Of a DNA stretch of 24,195 bases, positions 7,518 through 14,984 are shown piece by piece; within the stretch, counting starts at the first letter, position 1, and each line of letters opens with the position of its first letter. The DNA is taken from NCBI GenBank assembly GCA_046484285.1, contig JAWOBP010000170.1:1-24195 (forward strand), read 5' to 3'. The position numbers and the translations under genes are program-made. The stretch comes from CAZHCG01 sp046484285. Its GTDB lineage: Bacteria; Myxococcota_A; Polyangia; JAAYKL01. The notes under the pieces are model-generated. The model made no database searches. It had not been told where the DNA came from and worked only from the letters and a program-made list of their open reading frames with translations.

Positions 7518-8530
7518 CTGAGGTCTTCCTCTATCTCGTCGCGGGCCATCGCCACCTCTCTGCCCGACAGTCGCGAGGAGGACAGCTCACCGTCCTCGAG
7601 GCGCATTCTGTACAGCGACAAATCGTCGAGCAGCCCTTCTTGCCCCGCCAGGTCGCGGAGCGCGTCGAGCATCTCCAGGCTGTGGGTGGAGAGGACCACC
7701 TGTACTCCGCGCTGCACGGCGGCCGCAATAGTCCGAGCCGTGAGCCGGATTGCTGCGGGGTGCTGATGGACCTCGGGCTCCTCCAGCAGGGCGAGGCCGC
7801 CGGGGTTGGTCGCCAGGTCGAACGCCAGCCTCACCAGGGCGTGAACCCCGTCGCCGGCCAGGTCGGCGGGAATCGATCCCTGCGGGTGAGTCAGCGCCAG
7901 GTAGGGCTCGTCATCGGTGTCGGTCAGTATCTCGACCGTCTCCAGGCCGGGCATCAGCTTCTGCACCAACCCGACCGCCTGCTGCTTGCGGCCCTGCTCG
8001 GCCGCCTCGGTGAAGACCTGGTAGAGCGGCGGCTGCCCGGCGCCGGACCAGGTCTCGACCAGGCGAACGTGCCTGACCGCCCTTTCCAGCACAGATCCGG
8101 AATAGGCTTCCTCCGCGCGTCCGTACCGCCTGGCGTTTCGGGTTTCCTCCACCTTGGCTCCGCTCGAATCCAACACGCGTTTTTCGAACTCCAGAGTATG
8201 AGCCTTGCCCGTAGCCCTTCTCACCTTGATTGTCGTCTCGATCGCGTTCGATTCGCCTCCGGGCTCGGAAAGCCCGACCACGATCCCGGCCGAGCCCTCG
8301 GCTCCGGTCTTCCAGACCAGCCACCGTCCGCCCACCACCGCCGATCTCTTCCGCCCGATGGCCCGCCCGAGCGCGTTTTCCGTATCGTTGCCCGCCCCGA
8401 TCAAGAGCGCGTCGAGAATCGTGCTCTTGCCGCAGCCGTTGGGACCGAGCAGCACCACCAGTGGGCTCAGATCCGAAAGCTCGCCCTTGCGAATGCCGCG
8501 CAACTTTTCGATCTTGATAGAATGGATCAT
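7514..8530 (-). CDS. OLD-like AAA/ABC-type ATPase
   Basis: This 338-residue ATPase starts MIHSIKIEKLRGI, the usual N-terminus of AAA15/AAA21 proteins, with AGAGGA eight bases before the ATG. Walker A is GPNGCGKST (29-37). The signature-like turn is LAGDGVHALVRLA (224-236). Walker B is LALLEEPE (246-253), followed by the D-loop-like VHQHP. The switch histidine is in STHS (281-284). The segment between Walker A and the signature is short, with no visible long coiled coil, so this is a compact OLD/RecF-type engine, not an SMC. No nuclease domain is fused; the following gene supplies a TOPRIM domain. ATP-dependent sensing of DNA ends or phage activity is the inferred role; housekeeping repair is the alternative. 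Confidence 0.88.
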   Translation of the reverse strand: MIHSIKIEKLRGIRKGELSDLSPLVVLLGPNGCGKSTILDALLIGAGNDTENALGRAIGRKRSAVVGGRWLVWKTGAEGSAGIVVGLSEPGGESNAIETTIKVRRATGKAHTLEFEKRVLDSSGAKVEETRNARRYGRAEEAYSGSVLERAVRHVRLVETWSGAGQPPLYQVFTEAAEQGRKQQAVGLVQKLMPGLETVEILTDTDDEPYLALTHPQGSIPADLAGDGVHALVRLAFDLATNPGGLALLEEPEVHQHPAAIRLTARTIAAAVQRGVQVVLSTHSLEMLDALRDLAGQEGLLDDLSLYRMRLEDGELSSSRLSGREVAMARDEIEEDLR

Positions 8531-8594
8531 CTCACGCGTCCTCTCGACCGCGAGCGCATCGCACGCGGGCCACATCATTTCGACAGCGGCCGCC

Positions 8595-8622
8595 ATTATA
8601 ACGCATTGCAACGAGATGCCTA
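8595..8622 (-). promoter_or_regulatory. Candidate promoter of the ATPase-TOPRIM operon
   Basis: The minus strand has a perfect TATAAT (8600-8595) with TAGGCA (8622-8617) 16 bases upstream, a four-of-six match to the -35 box. The predicted start is about 60 bases before the ATPase ATG. The weak -35 leaves room for an activator. Confidence 0.45.
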
Positions 8623-8669
8623 CTTGGCCGGAAGAGCTCGGCCGCGAGCGCCGGGGGCGGTTTCGTGCT

Positions 8670-9032
8670 ATGTGGCTACCGATGGTCGACGATCGCAGGA
8701 CTTGCCCGGTCTGCCGCGAGGCGCTCGAGGAGATCCCGCTGGGCGATCACCTGGTGGATCGCTGCCCGGTCTGCCAGGGGCTTTTCTTCGACGCCGGCGA
8801 GCTGGAATCGCTGGTGCGGCTGGCGCGCCTGCTGTCCGAGGTGCGGCTCGACGAGCCCGAGATCGACGCGGTGCCGGCCGAGGTGGTAGGATCGAATGAT
8901 GAGAAACGACAGCGAGGCAATCGCGGCGATCGGCTTGCTGCTCGCGGCCGCGTCGATCGTGTCCCTGGTATCCTGCTCCGGGGGCGAGACCCCGGCCGGG
9001 GGCAATGCACATCGACTGGTTCGCGGGGCTGA
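8670..9032 (+). CDS. TFIIB-type zinc-ribbon protein with doubtful C-terminus
   Basis: The frame encodes CPVCREALEEIPL, DRCPVCQGLFFDAGELESLV and LARLLSEVRLDEPEID. This is a two-CxxC zinc ribbon of the zf-TFIIB family, followed by the usual short helix. The start at 8670 is preferred because of GGGGGCGG about nine bases upstream; in-frame ATGs also exist at 8616 and 8682. Beyond about residue 74 (from 8890) the translation becomes Arg/Gly-rich and non-family, and it overlaps the signal peptide of the next gene by 137 bases. A TAG in the +1 frame at 8887-8889 would end the gene neatly, so a one-base indel just upstream is likely. Small family members have no settled function. Confidence 0.6.
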   Translation: MWLPMVDDRRTCPVCREALEEIPLGDHLVDRCPVCQGLFFDAGELESLVRLARLLSEVRLDEPEIDAVPAEVVGSNDEKRQRGNRGDRLAARGRVDRVPGILLRGRDPGRGQCTSTGSRG

Positions 9033-9118
9033 TCGACAACTACTACCAGCTGGACCCGGCGGTGCCAGAGCAGATCGAGCTGCGCGAGAACGCCGCGCTG
9101 TGCGCCTACCTGGAATGA
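8896..9118 (+). pseudogene. Small lipoprotein interrupted by a frame break
   Basis: From ATG 8896 (AGGA four bases upstream) the frame gives a lipoprotein signal, with LLLAAASIVSLVSC ending at Cys27. After about residue 36 that frame turns into Arg/Ala/Gly-rich noise. A different frame then takes over from 9005 (MHIDWFAGLIDNYYQL, then PEQIELRENAALCAYLE) and ends in TGA at 9116-9118. The two parts join if one base is added or removed near the GGGGGC at 8998-9003. The alternative, a separate 37-residue protein from ATG 9005, lacks a good ribosome site. The flavin reductase gene follows 34 bases later. The function is unknown. Confidence 0.5.
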
Positions 9119-9152
9119 CAGCAATCGAACAACAGCAATCGGGAGGAAGCGA

Positions 9153-9707
9153 ATGACCAAGACCGAGATCGGGCTCGAGAAGAGCTACCGCCTGCTCAAC
9201 CCGGGCAGCGTCGTCCTCGTCAGCGTCGGGGACGGCGAGGAGGACAACCTGTTCTCCGTGACCTGGAACATGCCGGTGCGCAAAGATCCCCCGATGGCGG
9301 CGATCCTGTCGGGCAAGCGGCACTACTCCTACCCGCTGATCGAGCGCAGCGGAGAGCTGGTGCTCAACGTGCCGGACGCCTCGATCGCCGACAAGGTGCT
9401 GGGCTGCGGATCGATCTCGGGTCGCCACGACCTGGACAAGTTCGCGCACGTGGGGTTGACCCGCGAGCCGTCGCTGCGCGTCGGAGCGCCGCGAGTGGCC
9501 GAGGCGGCGGCCAGCCTGGAGTGCCGCGTCTGCCAGGTGGTCGACCTGGGCGCCTCGTCGCTGCTGGTGATGCAGATCCTGGCCGCCGCGGCCTCGGAGG
9601 AGCACTGCCCCGACGGAGAATGGCGCTTCGACCGCGGGCTGGAGCTCTTGCACCACCTGGGAGGCAAGCGCTTCTGCACCAGCTCGCGCGACCTCCTGCT
9701 CGACTGA
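9153..9707 (+). CDS. Flavoredoxin-like flavin reductase (FMN-binding split barrel)
   Basis: This 184-residue protein has a clear GGGAGG ribosome site before the ATG. It begins with YRLLNPGSVVLVSVGDGEE and NLFSVTWNMPV, then PPMAAILSGKRHYSY and LIERSGELVLNVP. That is the order seen in flavin-reductase-like split-barrel proteins such as flavoredoxin, in which the N-S/T-W-x-M segment and the following strand hold FMN. LECRVCQVVDLG and a final GGKRF also fit. Length is typical. It is soluble and cytoplasmic, and should bind FMN and pass electrons between a reduced pyridine nucleotide and an unknown partner. It is probably cotranscribed with the two small genes before it; a weak hairpin follows. 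Confidence 0.88.
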   Translation: MTKTEIGLEKSYRLLNPGSVVLVSVGDGEEDNLFSVTWNMPVRKDPPMAAILSGKRHYSYPLIERSGELVLNVPDASIADKVLGCGSISGRHDLDKFAHVGLTREPSLRVGAPRVAEAAASLECRVCQVVDLGASSLLVMQILAAAASEEHCPDGEWRFDRGLELLHHLGGKRFCTSSRDLLLD

Positions 9708-9742
9708 GCATTTATGATACAAAAAGCATCTTTTTTTGCTCA
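9705..9742 (+). terminator. Weak A/T hairpin after the flavin reductase
   Basis: TGAGCA (9705-9710, containing the stop codon) pairs with TGCTCA (9737-9742), and inside it AAAAAG-CAT-CTTTTT forms a second small stem with extra T. The stems are AT-rich and weak, but this is the only structure separating the flavin reductase from the sigma-54 operon. Confidence 0.35.
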
Positions 9743-9771
9743 TTGTAGCAAATTCCGTCTCCAAACCCCGC

Positions 9772-9865
9772 TCCGAGCATCTCGCTTGCAACTCTTTGTG
9801 TATGAGATGATTGGATAATTTCCCCTGGCACGGCGGTTGCTTTTTCCAGCAGCGAAATGCTCGGA
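9772..9865. repeat. Inverted-repeat pair flanking the sigma-54 promoter
   Basis: TCCGAGCATCTCGC (9772-9785) and GCGAAATGCTCGGA (9852-9865) are inverted copies over 14 bases with one mismatch, 66 bases apart. The left copy is centred roughly 70 bases before the expected transcript start and the right copy begins at about +1. A binding site for an activator and/or repressor of the operon is inferred. Confidence 0.55.
9826..9841 (+). promoter_or_regulatory. Sigma-54 (-24/-12) promoter
   Basis: TGGCACGGCGGTTGCT matches the sigma-54 consensus TGGCACG-N4-TTGCW without deviation, with ten bases between the invariant GG and GC. Transcription would start near 9851, about 50 bases before the VIT/vWA start codon. 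Sigma-54 promoters need an ATP-driven enhancer-binding protein; none is encoded in the window. Confidence 0.85.
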
Positions 9866-9900
9866 AACAACACATCACCGCCGGGCCGAGGGAGGACCAA

Positions 9901-12405
9901 ATGAAACCGTCCAGATCTTTTCGCTTCATCATCGCAAGCATCGCGTTGCCGCTCGCCGTGGCGGCCTCGAGCCCGCCGGCCGGCGCGGATCCGGCCGCGC
10001 GCGATCTCGCCTGCGGCCCGGGCCTGCGCATCGAGGCCGGCGATCGCAGCATTCCGCTTCCGCTCGTCGAGACGCGGGTCCGCGGAGAGCTGGCCGGCTT
10101 CGTGGCGCGGGTGCGGGTCACGCAGGTGTTCGCCAATCCCTACGACGACTTCATCGAGGCGACCTACGTCTTCCCCCTCTCGGAGCGGGCCGCGGTCAAC
10201 GGAATGGTGATGCGCCTCGGCGATCGCGACGTGGTCGCGAGGATCGAGCTGCGCCAGGAGGCGGAACGGATCTACGACGAGGCGGTCTCGGCCGGCCGCA
10301 CCGCCGCGCTGCTCGAGCAGCAGCGCGCCAACATCTTCACCCAGAAGGTGGGCAACATCGCGCCCGGGGAGAAGATCGAGGTGGACCTGACCTACGTGGA
10401 GGCGCTGCACTACGATGAGGGAATCTCGTCGTTCGTCTTTCCCACGGTGGTCGGTCCCCGCTACATCCCGGGGCTGCCGCTCGAGGGGCCGGGCTCGGAG
10501 CCGAGCGGGCGCGTGCGCGACACGAGCCGCGTGCCGGACGCCAGCGAGATCACCCCGCCCTCCTTCGACGAGGGCGAATCCGGCGTCCACCGCATCGACC
10601 TGGAGCTGGAGCTGCGCCCCGGCGTTCCGATCCGCTCGGTCGATTCCCCCTCGCACCAGATCGAGGTCACCCGCTCGCGGCGCGACCGGGCCATGGTGCG
10701 CAACGCGCCGGGCGACCGCGTGCCGAACAAGGACTTCGTGCTCGAGATCGACCTGCGCGGAAAGCGGCCCGAGACGGCCGTGCTGGCCCACCGCCGCCAG
10801 GGCGAGGACGGCTACGTGACCGTCGCGATCCAGCCGCCCGCCCTGCCCGCCGCAGGCGAGATCGCGGCCAAGGACCTGTTTTTCGTGGTGGACAACTCGG
10901 GCTCGATGTCCGGCGCGCCGCTGGCCGCGGCCAAGGCGCTGGTCGAGGAGGCGCTGGCCGGGATGAACCCGGACGACCGCTTCACTATCATGCGCTTTTC
11001 CGACTCGGTCTCGGCGCTCTCCCCGGCGCCGCTGGCCAACACTCCGGCCAACGTGGCGGCCGGAGCCCGCTTCGTCGATCGGATGTCGGGGATGGGCGGA
11101 ACCGAGATGCTGTCGGGGATCCGCCGCGCGCTGGAGGGCCGCCCCGAGCCCGGGCGCGTGCGGGAGGTGTTCTTCCTGACCGACGGCTACATCGGCAACG
11201 ACGACGAGATCCTGGCCGCGGTCCGCGACGAGAACCATGCCAACGCCCGCCTCTTTTCGCTGGGCGTCGGCTCCTCGGTCAACCGCTACCTGCTCTCGGG
11301 CATGGCGCGCCTGGGCCGCGGCGAGATGCAGGTGATGCGCTTCGACGAGGAGGTGCAGCCGTTCGTCGAGCGCTTCTACCGGCGGGTGCGCAACCCGGTG
11401 CTGACCGACGTCGACCTCCAGTGGCGGGGCCTGAGCGTCTCGGATCAGACTCCCGAGCTGGTTCCCGACCTGTTCGACGGCTCCCCGCTGCTGGTCCACG
11501 CCCGCTACGAGCGTCCCGGAAGCGGAGAGCTGGTGGTCAGCGGCCTGCTGGGCAACGAGCCGTGGAGCGCCGCGGTCCCGGTCGAGCTGCCCGCGCGCGC
11601 CGAGCGGCCGGCAGTCTCCCAGCTCTGGGCGCGGGCGATGATCTCGATCTGGTCGGACGAGGAGGTCTCCCGGCCCGGATCGCGGCGCGACGAGATCGCC
11701 ACCGTGGCGCTCGCCCACGACCTGGTCAGCAAGTACACCTCGTTCGTCGCGGTCGATCGCGAGCTGCGGCGCGAGCCGAGCGAGCCGCTGATCCCGGTCG
11801 CGCAACGGATTCCGCTGCCCGAGGGCGTCAGCCGCAACGCGCTGGGCGCGCTCTCGCGCTACGAGATCCCGCCCGGCGATCCCTACATCGAGGTCTGGGC
11901 GCCGTCCGACGCCAGGCGCGTGACCGCGATCTTCCCCTTCGGCCTGATCAAGGACCTGGCCTACGACGAGCTGCGCGACCTGTGGCGCGGCCGCTTCCTG
12001 GTCCCGGCCGGAATCCCGGACGGCTACTACCCGGTGCTGGTCTCGATCCAGACCGCCGACGGGCGCAACGAGCTGCGCCGTGAGATCTACCACCTGGACA
12101 GCTCCGCGGCCGAGTTCGAGGTCGGCTTCGAGCGGATCCGGGTGCGCGCCGGCCGCGGCCTCTCGATCGAGGTCGACGCGATCGAGCCCGCGGCCGAGGT
12201 CTACGTGCACTGCCCGGAGCTGGGCTGGGAGCGGCTCGCGCTCGAGACGAGCGACGAGCGGGGCGTGGACTGGGAGCGCTGGCTGCGGGTCTCCGAGGAC
12301 GCGCCGCTCGGCGAGCATTCCGTGCTGGTGGTGGTCCGCGACGCGGCCGGCAACCGGCTGGAGCGCGAGGTCGCGGTCGTCGTCTACGGAGGAGAGGAAC
12401 AATGA
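9901..12405 (+). CDS. Secreted VIT and von Willebrand A domain protein
   Basis: This 834-residue protein starts at ATG 9901 behind GAGGGAGGACC. Residues 1-34 form a signal peptide ending near SPPAGADPAA. Residues about 40-175 are a VIT domain (VRVTQVFANPYDDFIEATYV, VFPLSERAAV, EKIEVDLTYVE). Residues about 325-500 are a vWA domain with an intact MIDAS: DNSGS (Asp331, Ser333, Ser335), Thr401 in GGTEM and Asp428 in TDGYIG. This resembles inter-alpha-trypsin-inhibitor heavy chains. After a middle region (500-660) the C-terminal 150 residues look like one or two Ig-like beta-sandwiches. There is no membrane anchor at the C-terminus. It should bind metal-dependent partners outside the cytoplasm. 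It overlaps the propeller gene by four bases. Confidence 0.92.
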   Translation: MKPSRSFRFIIASIALPLAVAASSPPAGADPAARDLACGPGLRIEAGDRSIPLPLVETRVRGELAGFVARVRVTQVFANPYDDFIEATYVFPLSERAAVNGMVMRLGDRDVVARIELRQEAERIYDEAVSAGRTAALLEQQRANIFTQKVGNIAPGEKIEVDLTYVEALHYDEGISSFVFPTVVGPRYIPGLPLEGPGSEPSGRVRDTSRVPDASEITPPSFDEGESGVHRIDLELELRPGVPIRSVDSPSHQIEVTRSRRDRAMVRNAPGDRVPNKDFVLEIDLRGKRPETAVLAHRRQGEDGYVTVAIQPPALPAAGEIAAKDLFFVVDNSGSMSGAPLAAAKALVEEALAGMNPDDRFTIMRFSDSVSALSPAPLANTPANVAAGARFVDRMSGMGGTEMLSGIRRALEGRPEPGRVREVFFLTDGYIGNDDEILAAVRDENHANARLFSLGVGSSVNRYLLSGMARLGRGEMQVMRFDEEVQPFVERFYRRVRNPVLTDVDLQWRGLSVSDQTPELVPDLFDGSPLLVHARYERPGSGELVVSGLLGNEPWSAAVPVELPARAERPAVSQLWARAMISIWSDEEVSRPGSRRDEIATVALAHDLVSKYTSFVAVDRELRREPSEPLIPVAQRIPLPEGVSRNALGALSRYEIPPGDPYIEVWAPSDARRVTAIFPFGLIKDLAYDELRDLWRGRFLVPAGIPDGYYPVLVSIQTADGRNELRREIYHLDSSAAEFEVGFERIRVRAGRGLSIEVDAIEPAAEVYVHCPELGWERLALETSDERGVDWERWLRVSEDAPLGEHSVLVVVRDAAGNRLEREVAVVVYGGEEQ

Positions 12406-14264
12406 AGGCTCGAGTCGAGCTGCTCGCCATCGCCCTGCTCTGCGCGGCATCGCTCTGGCTGGCGCCGTGCCGCGGGCTGGCCCGGCCTCCGCTGCTGCGC
12501 CCCGTGGCGCAGCACACCAACAGCGGCGACGTGCACGACCTGCTGGTCGCCGGCGATCGGATCTGGGTCGCCACTTCGGGCGGGATCGCGATCCACCGCC
12601 GCTCGGACGGACGCTTCCGGCGTAAGATCACCTCCGCGGACGGGCTGCCGAGCAACGGCGTCCGGACGCTGCTGGAGCTGGAAGACGGCTCGTTGCTGGC
12701 CGGCTGCGACTACGGCACGGCTCTGCTGGAGGTAGACGGCGAGGGCCAAATCCGGGTCGAGACTATCGAGCGCCGCGCGGCCGGCGAGGCGTTCGATCCG
12801 ATCCTGGACGCCTGCCGCGATCGCGGAGGATCGCTGCTGCTCGGCTTCCAGTCCGGGCCGATCCGGGTCGAGACCGGACCGGACGATGGAGTCGTCCTTT
12901 CCAAAGCGGGTCGTCTCGGCGGCGCCTGGAGCGCGGTCGCGATCGACGGCGCGGGCCGGCTCGCGCTGGGAGCGCTGGACGGCGGGATCGAGATCCGCGA
13001 CGACGGCGACCGGGCGGCGCGCGCGCTGCGCCTCCAGGACCCGGTGATCGCGCTGGCTCCGCTGCGAGACGGTTTTCTCGCTGCCACCGGTCGCGCCCTG
13101 CTCGAGCTGCGCGGCGGGCGGGTGCGCCCGGTGGAGAGGCCCGGCGGCGCGGGCGCTCGCCGGCCGATCGACGCCGTGGCGCTCGCCGCCGACCGAGACG
13201 GCGTGCTGGTCGGCACCGCCTCCGGGGAGATCCTGCGCTACCGGGACCGCGAGCTGTCCGTCCTGGCCGTCGCCGGCGGCCGGATTTCGGCGCTGGCGGC
13301 CGGCCCGGACGCGATCTGGGTCGGGGTGGGCCGCGAGGGGCTGCACCGCATCGATCCCGCCGGCGGCGATGTCTCGGGCGCTCTGCGTCCGCCCGGGGAG
13401 ATCTGCTCCAACCACGTGACTCACCTGGCGCGACACCGCGGCGTGCTGGTGGCGGCGACCTTCGACCAGGGGGCCTGCGCGCTGAGAGACGGCCGCTGGG
13501 AGCCGCTGGCCGAGCTGCCCTCCCCGTACGTCCACGGCCTGGCCAGCGACGGCGAGTGGCTCTGGGTGGCCAGCTCGGGCGGCATCTCGCGCTACGACCG
13601 CGAGCTCGGGCCGCTGCCGATCGGCGAGGAGGATCCGCCCGCCCTGCGCGAGGCGGCCCGGATCGCGGCGACCGCGGCGGTCTCGGGACGAAGCGGCGAG
13701 GTCTGGATCAACGGGCCGCTGGGCCTCTTGCAGATCTCCCGCTCGCCCGAGGGCCTGCGGGTCAAGAACATCGGCTGGCGCGACGGGGTGCCGCCCCAGG
13801 TGACCGCGCTGGCGCACGACGACGGCGTGGTGCTGCTGGGAAGCGAGGTGCGCGGGGTGACCGAGCTGGAGCCCGACGCCGCCGATCACAGCCTCTACCT
13901 GGATCCCGTGCACCTGCCCGAGGCGTGGGTGATGGACGTCGCCGCCGCCGAGCCCGGCGGCTTCTGGGTCGGAACCTGCCAGCGCGGAGTGGCGCGCGTG
14001 AGCGACGAGAGCGGACGCGGCTTCGGCCGCGCCCAGGGAATGCCCGACGAGCGGATCATCGCGCTGGCCGCGGACGAAAAGGGCGTCTTCGCCGCCACCC
14101 TGGGCGGCCCGGCCTGGATCGGAGAGAACGGCCGGGTGGAGAGTTACGCCGAGCTGCAAGGCCTGCCCGACCCGCGCGGAGCCGCGCTGCTGCTCGAGGA
14201 AGAAGACCTGTGGCTGGGCACCGAGATGGGCCTGGTACGCCTCGAGCGCGTCCCGTCACCTTGA
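12402..14264 (+). CDS. Secreted beta-propeller protein (two-component-regulator-propeller type)
   Basis: This 620-residue protein begins in the ATGA overlap with the VIT/vWA gene, with GGAGGAGAGG upstream, so it is translationally coupled. A signal peptide covers about residues 1-27. The rest is a chain of some 13-14 short repeats of the Reg_prop kind, such as RIWVATSGGIAIH, AIWVGVGREGLHRI, WLWVASSGGISRYD, GFWVGTCQRGVARV and LWLGTEMGLVRLE. That number fits two seven-bladed propellers. In HTCC hybrid sensors this module is the periplasmic ligand-binding part, but here there is no transmembrane segment, kinase or receiver. It is probably a periplasmic or secreted binding partner of the vWA protein (inference from coupling). 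Confidence 0.85.
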   Translation: MKARVELLAIALLCAASLWLAPCRGLARPPLLRPVAQHTNSGDVHDLLVAGDRIWVATSGGIAIHRRSDGRFRRKITSADGLPSNGVRTLLELEDGSLLAGCDYGTALLEVDGEGQIRVETIERRAAGEAFDPILDACRDRGGSLLLGFQSGPIRVETGPDDGVVLSKAGRLGGAWSAVAIDGAGRLALGALDGGIEIRDDGDRAARALRLQDPVIALAPLRDGFLAATGRALLELRGGRVRPVERPGGAGARRPIDAVALAADRDGVLVGTASGEILRYRDRELSVLAVAGGRISALAAGPDAIWVGVGREGLHRIDPAGGDVSGALRPPGEICSNHVTHLARHRGVLVAATFDQGACALRDGRWEPLAELPSPYVHGLASDGEWLWVASSGGISRYDRELGPLPIGEEDPPALREAARIAATAAVSGRSGEVWINGPLGLLQISRSPEGLRVKNIGWRDGVPPQVTALAHDDGVVLLGSEVRGVTELEPDAADHSLYLDPVHLPEAWVMDVAAAEPGGFWVGTCQRGVARVSDESGRGFGRAQGMPDERIIALAADEKGVFAATLGGPAWIGENGRVESYAELQGLPDPRGAALLLEEEDLWLGTEMGLVRLERVPSP

Positions 14265-14290
14265 GAGGGAATACGCGCGCTGCCCGCCTT

Positions 14291-14333
14291 GGGCCGTTCG
14301 CCTCTGATCGAGCGGGCCTGGGCCGATTTTTTT
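14291..14333 (+). terminator. Candidate terminator of the sigma-54 operon
   Basis: GGGCCGTTCG (14291-14300) can pair with CGAGCGGGCC (14309-14318), with one mismatch and one G-T pair, around an 8-base loop. Eight bases later comes a run of seven T (14327-14333). It lies 27 bases after the propeller stop codon and just before the toxin-antitoxin promoter. Confidence 0.4.
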
Positions 14334-14334
14334 C

Positions 14335-14377
14335 TTGACCGCGTTTGGTACGTACGTTATCTAGTTATTGTACGTAC
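14335..14377 (+). promoter_or_regulatory. Toxin-antitoxin promoter with paired GTACGTAC operators
   Basis: TTGACC (14335-14340) and TATCTA (14358-14363) are spaced by 17 bases. The perfect palindrome GTACGTAC occurs twice, at 14348-14355 and 14370-14377, 22 bases (two helical turns) apart, on either side of the -10 region. Phd/YefM antitoxins repress their own operon by binding paired palindromes like these. Confidence 0.6.
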
Positions 14378-14388
14378 GGGAGGCGCCA

Positions 14389-14613
14389 GTGGAGATAACT
14401 GCATCAGAGCTGAGGAGCAACATCTACAAGATCATCGACCGCGTGCTGAGAACAGGCGAGCGGGTCGAAATCCGCAGGAAGAACGACCGGGTGATGCTGG
14501 TCCCCTGCGAGCGGGCCTCCAAGCTCTCGCGCCTGGAGAGGCGGGACGATTACGTGGTGGGCGATCCGGACGAACTGGTCCATCTTGACTGGTTCGACGA
14601 GTGGAGCCCGTGA
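14389..14613 (+). CDS. Phd/YefM-family antitoxin
   Basis: This is 74 residues from GTG 14389, with GGGAGG five bases upstream; the TTG at 14368 lies inside the operator and is less likely. The N-terminal part (EITASELRSNIYKIIDRVLRTGERVEI) is the DNA-binding fold of Phd/YefM antitoxins. The C-terminal part (DDYVVGDPDELVHLDWFDEW) is the acidic, aromatic tail that wraps and inhibits the toxin. The stop codon overlaps the toxin start in GTGA. It should neutralise the PIN ribonuclease and repress the operon through the GTACGTAC palindromes. Toxin-antitoxin modules of this size are common transfer cargo. Confidence 0.88.
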   Translation: MEITASELRSNIYKIIDRVLRTGERVEIRRKNDRVMLVPCERASKLSRLERRDDYVVGDPDELVHLDWFDEWSP

Positions 14614-14984
14614 TCCAGCTCGACACCCACGTGGTGGTCTGGCTTTTCGCCGGCAGTGTCGAGCGGCTTTCGCAATCAGCCGCGAGGTTGATCGATCTGC
14701 ACGAGCTCCTCGTCTCCCCGATGGTGGAGCTGGAGCTGCAGTATCTGTTCGAGGTGGGGCGCACCACCTTGCCCGCCGGCGACGTCCTGACCGCGATGCG
14801 GCGCCGGATCGGTCTGCGCCGGGTGGATATCCCGTTCGCGGAGGTGATCTCCGAGACGGAGCGGATGAGCTGGACGCGCGACCCGTTCGACCGGCTGATC
14901 GCGGCCACGGCCGTTGCGACCGACACCAGGCTGCTGACCGCGGACGAGACGATCCGAAAAAACTGCGATCTGGCCGTCTGGTGA
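14610..14984 (+). CDS. PIN-domain (VapC-like) ribonuclease toxin
   Basis: This is 124 residues from GTG 14610, which overlaps the antitoxin TGA; GTG 14601 is an alternative without a ribosome site. The start IQLDTHVVVWL carries the first PIN aspartate (Asp5). SPMVELEL supplies Glu40. RDPFDRLIAATA (Asp91, Asp94) and LLTADETI (Asp112) complete the acidic metal site, so the toxin looks catalytically intact. Family members cut RNA, often tRNA or rRNA, when the antitoxin is lost. Length and gene order are normal for the family. Confidence 0.9.
   Translation: MIQLDTHVVVWLFAGSVERLSQSAARLIDLHELLVSPMVELELQYLFEVGRTTLPAGDVLTAMRRRIGLRRVDIPFAEVISETERMSWTRDPFDRLIAATAVATDTRLLTADETIRKNCDLAVW

Noticed and set aside
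6762..8530. Calling the ATPase-TOPRIM pair PARIS or Gabija outright
   Set aside because: The TOPRIM partner is not recognisably AriB (DUF4435), and there is no GajB-type helicase or fused nuclease; only the general layout is shared.
9712..14159. Long minus-strand open frames opposite the vWA and propeller genes
   Set aside because: The plus strand has signal peptides, MIDAS and propeller motifs and ribosome sites; the minus frames have none.
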